The position numbers and the translations under genes were made by a program. DNA of 64,000 nt from Liriodendron chinense. Its lineage: Eukaryota > Streptophyta > Magnoliopsida > Magnoliales > Magnoliaceae. Each line of letters opens with the position of its first letter. Position 1 is the stretch's first letter. Below the pieces are notes generated by a model. It saw only the letters and a program-made list of their open reading frames with translations. It had not been told where the DNA came from and ran no database searches. Positions 56,413 through 64,000 of this stretch are shown one piece after another. The stretch spans positions 1,334,170 to 1,398,169 of the forward strand of contig ML058464.1 of assembly GCA_003013855.2 (NCBI GenBank), read 5' to 3'.

Positions 56413-58141
56413 TGTTGTAATTTCAAGACACAATAAACCGAGATCAACTCTAGGCATTAGAAATTTTGATCTAATGCCACCGTTAATCTGTGTGCTTTGT
56501 GAAAACATGTTCAATGAAGATAGAACAATTTAAATAGGATAAACAATCAAGCAAATACAAATGCACTATTTTATGTGCAAAATCCATATGGGAAAAAAAC
56601 CATGGCACAAAGCGACAGAGATTTCCAATGTAATCAAAAGCGTTGGAGTTTACACTACTCACCTACTTCATTTATATAATCACTAGATCTCTCCCTTGCG
56701 ATGCGCAACCCTAGGAAACCCCAGTCCTTGAGAAAATTCCTTCTTAAGCCCTTAGAAGTGTAGAAAACCTTCTCACATCGCAAAACCCTTGTACTTAGAG
56801 AGAAAACACTCATAAATCGAAAGCCCTAATCGTATTAGGCTTAAATACCCTGATTTGCGCAAAACCACATAAGTGATCGGTGTCCGTCGGTCGAACCGAC
56901 ACTAATTGTTGGTCAGATCGATAAGCGATAATTGCTTAATTTTGCATAACTATCCTTAATTTTACATCATTTCTTCATACATATCAATGATAAATTGGCC
57001 ATCATTAGATGAATTTTCATTGTGCAAAAGATTGTTAGAAGTTCAAGATGATCCAAGCCACTCATAAAGAATTAAAGCGCAAAAGAAATCAAGATTAAGC
57101 ATATGTTGAAAACCTGAAGAAATCAAGTCTTGAATATTTTGGTCAATCGAGATATGTTTCGATCGACCTTCTCACACTGTCAAAATCTTGGTCAACCGAA
57201 GAACATTTCAATCGACCGAGAAACGTTGTGATGTTTTCAGTCAACCGAAGGTCCAGTTCGATTGACCGAACTGGCAGAGTGTGGGTTTTGTTTCTAAGTC
57301 AGTCAGAAGCCTCTATATAAACATTTTTAAGCGCAATTAGGGGAGATTTTTAATTATAAATTAAGAACAGAGAGAGAGAAAAGCAAGGAGCTACTTCTTC
57401 TTCATCGTCATTCTTCTTCTTTGTCTTCTAGGTTTTTGGTATATGTTTTGATCGAGATTAGTCTTTCCTTAGTACTATGTGTGGTTAATCTTTTAGCTGA
57501 GGCTAAGGGGTGAACCTTTCGATGAATTCGTTATATTTTATTTACTTTAATTCGATGATAAATATTTGAATGATGAATTTTAACTGATTGGATTGATTAT
57601 TAGTTTGGTGGAAGTTTTTGATCTGTAAAATCCCTTAATCTATTGCTTAGTTCTTTATGTTTAGACCAATCAATTGAGATTTATATCTTTGTTGGAAATT
57701 ATAAATTAATTTAATTATTTCATCTTACGATTGGGACAAATCCTTATTTGATTCCAATTATGTTATAAAGTTGAATCAGTGAATTAAACATTATGAATTG
57801 ATTGAAAGTAGATCCTTCAAGCCTTAGTGTTTTTGTATTGATTGTTTACTATTTCATGCACTTTAATTCGCTGGAGTGAAAAACTCATATCGCTTCTTCT
57901 CGTTCTAGTAGTGTTTTATTCCCATACCCTGTGAATTGAGCTCGAATTTACCTGAGTACTTTACTACTTTTCTACTTACGCTTGGGTTTACAATCTTTAA
58001 GTTGTAGTAATAAGGCTGTCAGTCACACCGATAATGTCCTGCACCCTGTCATGACTACTGACTGTTATACTCTGACGGTCCGACCGACAGAGTTTTGCTC
58101 TATTTTTCAAACAACAGAATCCAAGGCATCCTGCACTAACC
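56413..58141 (-). repeat. 3' LTR of the old copia element with nested insertion
   Basis: 56413-56930 aligns with the plus-strand left part of the LTR at 22299 (CGTTAATC, TGCTTTG, AATGAAGAT, GAAACCC, TTGCGC). The end at 58016-58141 aligns with its right part (GGCATCCTGCACTAAC). Between them lie about 1.1 kb of unrelated sequence. Palindromic GTCGGTCGAACCGAC and GACGGTCCGACCGAC flank the insertion. Confidence 0.8.
56930..58015. mobile_element. Nested LTR-like insertion, boundaries uncertain
   Basis: Begins near GATAAGCGATAATTGC and ends near TTTACAATCTTTAAG. The TAATTGCTTAATTTTGCA start and the GGTTAATCTTTTAGCTGAGGCTAAGGGGTGAAC stretch (57483-57514) resemble LTRs of gypsy or LARD-type elements, so this may be a solo LTR. 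57136-57290 holds a cluster of GGTCAATCGA/TCGACC/GTCAACCGAAG phrases. No target duplication could be fixed. Confidence 0.5.
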
Positions 58142-58379
58142 ATCTCCACCTTGACTTGTATTCTATAAAGTCACCATAAAGATCTCTCATGTTAGCCTTC
58201 ACCTTGAGTGTAAATCGCCCTTGCATCCTCTACCTGGAATGCAACTCCATCCACACCAAGGGTGCCCAATCTCATCAATGGCTGGTGATATTGATCAAGC
58301 CCAATTAAGCAATGCTTGAACTTGTCTGTGCTATCAGCTTTGTCAACATGTCTATGGCATTCTCGTCCGTGCAAATCTT

Positions 58380-59640
58380 TTAAAACTTGAATCTCTCTTG
58401 AAATAATGAGTTCTCATATCTTATGGAACCTCACATCGATATGCCTAGTTCTCGCATGATACACTTAATTTGACTTTAGATGGATAGCGCTCTAACGATC
58501 TCAATACAACTAAATCACCTCCTGCTTCAATCCGAGTTTTCCAATCAGACCCTTCAACCATAATATCTCCTTTGACGTCTCTATCGGAGCCATGTATTTC
58601 GCCTCTGTTTTAGACAGTGTTATCGTAGACTGTAGCATAGATCTCCAATATATCGATCTGCCTGCTAATGTGAAAATATATCCCATAATAGACCTTCTGT
58701 TGTCCAAATCTCCTACATAATCCGAATCCACGTAGCCTAAAACTTCACCTGAAGCTCCATATCCCCGAACATGATCCTAGTGTCGATTTTGTCCCTGAGA
58801 TACCTGAGAATCTACTTAACTGCATTTTAATGCTCTTTTTTTGAATTCTCCATATATTTGCTGATGACGCTAACTAGTTGTGAGATATCCGACATTATGC
58901 AAACCATCGCATACATATGAGACTCTCCACTGCACTCGCATGTGACACTCCTGACATGTCTGAAATCTCATCTTCTATGCTTGGATATGACTTAACTAAC
59001 AACTTAAAATGACTTACTGTAGAGGCATACTAAGTGGCTTCAAACCTTCCATGCGAAACCTTTTTAGCACCTTCTACACATAACTCTTCTAAGATAACCA
59101 TAGCTTTTCAGACTCTTTGTTTCCAGTGAATCTTCATACTCAGGATCTTCTTCGCAGCATCCAGGTTCTTCATGTCAGACTCCTTGCTTAATAACGACTT
59201 AAGCAAGAGTATCTCATTCTTAACATTTTCAGCAATCAACATACAATCTACATATAGCATCAATAGAATATAGGACTCATCCTCAAGCACCTTGTAATAT
59301 ATGCAGCAATCAGTACTCATATCTAATATAACCCATCTCCACTATATAGGAATTGAATCGCTTGTACCATTGCGTCGGAGACTGCTTTCAGCTCATACAA
59401 TGAATTCTTCAGCTTACACACAGTGATCTTCCTTACCAAGCTCCTCAAATCCTTCTGGCTGCTTCATGTAAATAATTTTCTCTAAGTTCTCAAGAAGGAA
59501 TGCCATCTTTACATCAAGCCGCTTCAAGTCTAATTTGGATTCCTTTACCATAGCCAGTAGCACCCTGATTGACGTATGTTTCACAACTAGAAAAAAAACT
59601 TCATTGTAATCTATTCATTCCTTTTGCGAGTACCCTTTTG
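58380..59640 (-). pseudogene. Copia RT and RNase H remnants, YVDD mutated to YVDC
   Basis: RNase H at 58510-58731: MDSDYVGDLDNRRSIMGYIF, then STITLSKTEAKYMAPIETSKEILWLKGLIGKLGLKQE. RT at 59108-59320: CCIYYKVLEDESYILLMLYVDCMLIAE, where the second catalytic Asp is Cys. Further RT scraps reach about 59640. Many stops. Confidence 0.8.
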
Positions 59641-61130
59641 CTATAAGACATGCCTTGTGTTTTTACCCTCTTTTTCTGTTAATGCTTCCTTCTTTCTGAA
59701 CACCCACTTATACCCTATAACCCTTTTACCCTTTAGAAGTTTCACTAAATCTCATGTCTGATTCCTGTGTAGAGATTCCATCTCCTTTGCCATGACCGAC
59801 ATCCATTTGTCATCATCCTTTCTAGACTTAGCCTCTTTAAAGGTGGATGGATCTTTATTCCCTACGAACAATGCGAATGAAACCATCTCCTCAAACCTAT
59901 ATCGAATCGGGGCTCTAATGGTTCATCTCTCCTTATTCCTAGCTATATTCTTTTAGGTATTCTGTTGATTGTTTTAGTCAGTTATTACTCTTGCTGAATT
60001 TTTCCTTCAATAGTTAGCTTAACTAATTCTACATACACCTACAATCTCTTTGTATCACCATGTGTTTTTTACTTCTCTATAGTGTCCTTGTTGGCCTTCA
60101 ATATAGATGCCTCATAAAAGATGATATCTCTGCTAATGACCACCTTCAGAGAAACTGTATCCTAAAGCTTGTATCACTTAACACATTTTCATACCCGATA
60201 AAGATACACTTTCTAGATTTGGGATCCAACTTCATCATTTGTCCACTTTGCATATGGACGTATGTTGAACACTCGGAGATCCTCAACCCTAAGTAATCAA
60301 CGCCCTTGGTTGTTCAGACTTCTTCTGCAACTTTGGAGTCTAGTATTGTAGATGATGATCGATTCATTATAAAGCATGCCATGTTAATTGCTCTGCCTAA
60401 AAGCCTTTAAGAAGCCCCTAAACGCAACTGTATTCTCATCGCCCTCTCCAATAGAGTTTTGTTCATCCTCTCTATATCCCGTTCTGTTGTGGGGTCCCTG
60501 GAGTTGAGAAATACCTTAGGATGCCCTGTTTCTTATAAAATTCAACCTTTTCTGTACTCTATATTGTTATCTGACCTGGTACACTTAACATGTCTTCGGT
60601 TTGCTTCTTTACTTCTGTCTTTCATTCCTTAAACTTGCTGAACACCTCAGACTTGTGCTTTAAGAAGTAGACTCAAACCTTCCTCGAGTAGTCATTTATG
60701 AAGCCTACAAAGTATCAGTGCTCCTTCCTTAGACGGTATTGTCACTAACCCCTTAAACATCAGAATGCATATAATTGAGTACCCCACTGCTAGTATGTGT
60801 AGTTGTTTTGAACCTTATCTTGCACTACTTCCCTAGATACAATGCTCAAAGAAATATAACTTGCACGCCTTAATTCCCTTCAACAGTTTCTGTTTATGAA
60901 GTTCCGTTATGCCTCTCTCACTCATATGTACTAGCTACATATACCACAGATTAGTGTCATCTTTGTCGATTCTGCGTATGAGGTAGTAGCAACCTCACTT
61001 ATAATTGTACTCCCAACCAACTTATATATATTTTCCATCTTATATCCCTTTATTAACACCATTGCACATCTGGTGAACTTAATTACACTATCAGATGCAG
61101 GTAAATGTGCACCAATTTATATCTAGAACG
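59641..61130 (-). pseudogene. Copia integrase region, heavily decayed
   Basis: By position between protease and RT. The minus-strand reading gives scattered copia integrase-like pieces with stops throughout; no intact D,D,E core could be read. The 78-codon open frame on the plus strand here is an antisense artefact. Confidence 0.55.
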
Positions 61131-61488
61131 TCTAAGGATATCAAGTTCTTCTTCAGATCCTAGACATACCTGATATCACCTAGAGTCCATATAACTCCAT
61201 GGAGCATCCTTACCTTAATGGTCCCTATTCCGATGGTCTTGCATGTTGCATTGTTCTTCGTCAGAATATTTCTACCATCATAGAACTGGAAGGTATCGAA
61301 CCAAGTCTTCTTCAGGCACATATGATACAAACATCCCGAAAAAAGTATCCATGTATCTATAAGATGACTCAACCTAAAGAGACCGAGAGGAGGTCTCCTG
61401 CTAAGCTCTCTTCTGCTATGCTGGCCGATTTACCCATGTTCTTCATATTTTTAGGTCATCCTTCCATTTTTGCAAGTCTCTCTTAAAG
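61131..61488 (-). pseudogene. Copia protease remnant, catalytic Asp lost
   Basis: 61160-61372 reads WILFSGCLYHMCLKKTWFDTFQFYDG, then GIGTIKVRMLHGVIWTLGDIRYV. The family usually has WILDSGCSYHM; here the catalytic Asp is Phe. Upstream to 61488 is the spacer that normally follows the gag zinc knuckle (GDLLSVS-type sequence). Confidence 0.8.
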
Positions 61489-64000
61489 TGTAACGCCTTA
61501 GATTTTCGCTAACTTGGGAATCGAAAGTCTTTGGGAGTTACCCTTGATTTTTCGATTATAGTGCGTGCCGACACATGTGTTCATACTTATTTGGGACCAA
61601 AACAAGTATTTTTCCCCAAGGAGAGAAGATAATTAGCTTAAGAGTGGAGAATCTCATAGTTCGGAAGAGCTTTCTGATGACTGGTTCGACTCGGGTATGT
61701 CGTTATGTCTATAGAGTCTAAATAAAAGCCCGAATTACTAATCAACTCATAAATCGACATAACCATCTTAAATATTTTACCGGTCTTTAGTGTTTTAGAC
61801 TAATTTTGGTATTTCAAAATTTTTCAACGGTTTAGAATTTGCAAAAACCCTCTCGTTTAAAAGGCGTTACTTTTAAAAAATGATAACAAATTGCGATTTG
61901 TACGAGAAGTAAAAAATTAAAATTTTTATTTTTTTAGTATTTTTTTTTGAAATAAAATGGGGGGTACTTCTTTATTTACATTAAATAACTTAAAGTAAAT
62001 GAAAAAGTACTTAAATGTTATTTCATATAAATAACCAGACATTATCCAAGGGTTCAGTGGAACTGTGGAGTTTTAGAAAAACTGGGCAGGAAGAATAATT
62101 CCTGAACTAGAAGGCTTCGGTGTGCAGAAGATAGCTTTCGACGCACCGAAGATAGCTTTCGGCACACAAAAGAAGCCTTTGGCGCACCGAAGGTGCCTTT
62201 CGTGGGATTGAAGGCCTTCAGTCGTGAACCGACCATCGAGATTTTATCGAAGAGGGGTTTGAAACAGTGGCTTCGATGCACCGAAGATATGTTTAGGGTA
62301 TCGAAGTTTTGTCTGTAAGCCTTCGGTCCGAGCCGCAGGAGCTTCGATCTGAGCCGACGGACTTTGTCCGAAAGTAATTTTTTGAAGTCTTGGGGCTTCG
62401 ATACACCAAAGGGGACCTTCAGCACACCGAACCCGACATATTTTATTTTTAAAAAGGGTTTTAAAACCCCATTCGAACCTCTCTCTCTTTCATTTCTTTT
62501 CTCCTCTTTTCTCCCCTAAGCAACTATATACCCCCAAAACCCTTCTAACCCTCCTCATATATTCCAAAACCTCTCGTCTCCTTTAAATCCTCTATTAAGC
62601 TCTTGGGATTCTTGGATTTCTAGATTTCTCTGGCCTCTACGATCGATTTTGCATCTTCCATGACTAAGATTCATCGATTTCAGGTTGGATTTTTCACCAT
62701 TTGTTAGGTAAGAGGTCTCCTACCTATCTTTCCACCTCTTCCTTTCATTTTTTTTTTTTTTATCTTTTTAGCCATTAGGGTTGGAAATCCCCTTTTGTTT
62801 CTGTCATTTCTAGTAAACCCTAACCCTAGGGTTTGTTAATGCTAGGTCTTGGACCTTTATTTGTCGTTGGGGGTGGTGCACGCTATTGCGGGTGTTATAA
62901 CTGAGCTCGGCTCCGTTGGGATTCCGGCGGTGCGTTGACCTCAGGTCCCGATTCTTCGAATCAATTTGGGATTTTCCACAAATGTCTAACACTAGGGTTA
63001 CCTCTGAATTGAGGAACTTCGACTCTAAGGTAAAGATCTACCCTTAAGTTTTTCTCGATAAGTTTTAATAGTGATTGCTTGATTATATTGTTGTTTGGTT
63101 GATAATATGTTCAATGAAATGCCTTTATTATTGTTTGATTGATAACATGCTTGCTGAAATGCCCAAATGATATGAATTTACAATATTGTAATGTATCTAT
63201 GCTTGTGGATATATGTGACACCATGTGTCATCCGAGTCCTTTAGATCGGTTGAGCTAGGTGCTCAGATATATTTATAATTATGAAACTGATAATCTAAAT
63301 TATTTTTGTAATGGATTAAGTGTTGGTTTGGATTAAGCTCTAACAACTGTTTGACTAGTGTACGGCTTACCCCTGGGTTGGCTGTCACGGACTTATTTGA
63401 TTGACCAAGCGAGACACGGTCGACCGACAGTGGCCATTGTTGGTTTGTCGTTGTCCACATGGGCTCACCGAATAAGTCACATTTAGAGTTAATCATTCTT
63501 GTGTTTGACTGTTGAATCACTTTCTATGAAATCTAAAACACCATTATTCCCATTGTAAATAGTCCACTTAAAACCATACTACGACTCGATCCACCAAGTC
63601 TCATGAGGCAGGCATGGTGGAATAGGACACCATGTTTGAGTTGTCGGCCTACGTTGGGGTGGTGCCTCCCCGTAGTGACCAGTGAGCATTAACAGATATG
63701 ACATATCGTTGTTCGAATGACCCTTATGACAAATGTGATCCTGGCTGATGTTAGCGCTCCTGTGCACCGTTCGAACGACCCAAGCGTGCATTGGATTAAT
63801 TCTGAGTGACACGCCAGCACCTCTGAATTAATTAATTGTATTTGATATTTAGGTAATGAGACCTTCCGCTTTGATTTGGGCGTGGCTAACGAGTCACGGT
63901 CGAACCAGACTTTTATGGTAGGACAACTTAACCTTGGATCGAGGGGTTATTAGCAATGATTGGCGACGCACCGTAGGGAGCTAGATGATCCCAGTTAGAC
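61489..64000 (+). mobile_element. Start of a long Ty3/gypsy LTR (Tekay/Del-like), runs off window
   Basis: TGTAACGCCTTAGATTTTCG interrupts the copia protease spacer. TGTAACGCC-type starts and LTRs of several kb are usual in Tekay/Del chromoviruses. 62095-62430 is a cluster of CTTCGG/CGAAG phrases. A TATA-like ACTATATACCCCC lies near 62523, followed by a CT-rich transcribed part. The end motif CGCACCGTAGGGAGC (63966) also fits. Neither LTR end nor coding region is reached in the window; family is an inference from the start sequence. Confidence 0.6.
62095..62430. repeat. CTTCGGTGCACCGAAG-type palindrome cluster in gypsy LTR
   Basis: At least ten half-sites CTTCGG/CTTTCGG/CGAAG, often joined as GCTTCGATGCACCGAAG or CTTTCGGCGCACCGAAG-like pairs. 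The region gives an open frame of 123 codons on the minus strand, which I judge a by-product of the repeat. Confidence 0.75.

Larger units (their letters stand above)
56413..61488 (-). mobile_element. Old Ty1/copia element, 5' end cut off by gypsy insertion
   Basis: On the minus strand: 3' LTR at left (56413-58141, enlarged by an insertion), a purine tract AAGGTGGAGAT against it, then RNase H, RT, integrase and protease remnants reaching 61488, where a gypsy LTR begins. Gag and the 5' LTR are not in the window. LTR and RNase H sequence show it belongs to the same family as 22299-25584. All frames are broken. Confidence 0.85.

Noticed and set aside
57360..57440. Possible gene start near the TCTTCTTC-rich stretch with GGTTTTTGGTATATG
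   Set aside because: It lies in an LTR-like insertion; CT-rich sequence after a TATA-like region is typical of LTR transcribed parts, and no coding frame follows.
60060..60296. A 78-codon plus-strand open frame
   Set aside because: Antisense to the decayed integrase region of the minus-strand copia element.
62054..62425. A 123-codon open frame on the minus strand with repeated RRLRSKLLRLG/VCRKLSSVRRKLSSAHR blocks
   Set aside because: The repetition comes from the DNA-level CTTCGG/CGAAG palindrome cluster within a gypsy LTR; no known protein family, no context for a gene.

Overview
This is a window of plant nuclear genome, most likely a large, repeat-rich genome from a woody magnoliid-type lineage. 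The lineage guess is an inference: the dispersed hairpin repeats around GTGGGGCCCACC with 'GTCCATCCATTTTT' phrasing are of a kind I associate with such genomes. The plant origin itself is firm, because the window holds a plant WRKY gene, plant Ty1/copia and Ty3/gypsy retrotransposons with plant tRNA primer sites, and small hAT, Mutator and Tourist-like elements. No bacterial genes, rRNA, tRNA genes or CRISPR arrays were seen.

Only one host gene is recognisable: a group IIc WRKY transcription factor of the WRKY13 type on the minus strand. Its three coding exons lie at 36573-36874, 35763-35981 and 15125-15305 and join to a 233-residue protein with clean GT/AG junctions. The second intron, at the conserved junction inside the WRKY domain, is 20,457 bp long and is filled with transposable elements. 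A TATA box, a GA-rich 5' leader, a candidate poly(A) signal and two W-boxes surround it.

Layout. 1-10800: a nested stack in which an Athila-type gypsy element (1041-8858, minus strand, TSD CCCTA, gag and protease only) sits in what looks like a SIRE/Maximus-like LTR, which may itself interrupt a gypsy LTR. 10873-11126: a perfect 127-bp tandem duplication. 12390-14371: foldback elements and a Tourist-like element with nested insertions, downstream of the gene. 15125-36874: WRKY13, its intron holding two copia elements (20515-22136, TSD CCAGG/CCAAG; 22299-25584, TSD GTTAG), foldbacks and TIR elements. 36875-38590: promoter side, CT-rich. 38597-39506: a tandem array of a miniature LTR retrotransposon (TRIM). 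39790-50400: a roughly symmetrical arrangement of two opposite hAT copies (8-bp near-identical TSDs) outside a long inverted repeat, in whose centre a copia element (42908-49105, TSD AAATA) has inserted. 51123-51661: a textbook foldback Mutator-like element with a 9-bp TSD. 56413-61488: an old copia element related to the one at 22299. 61489-64000: the start of a long gypsy LTR running off the window.

The most unusual signal is not a gene: several unrelated LTR families in this window each carry a dense cluster of a short palindromic phrase (GACCGGTC, ATGGTCGACCAT, TCGGTCGAACCGA, CTTCGGTGCACCGAAG-like) in the LTR, mostly in the upstream (U3) part where orientation is known. No retroelement here looks autonomous; each is deleted, frameshifted or truncated.
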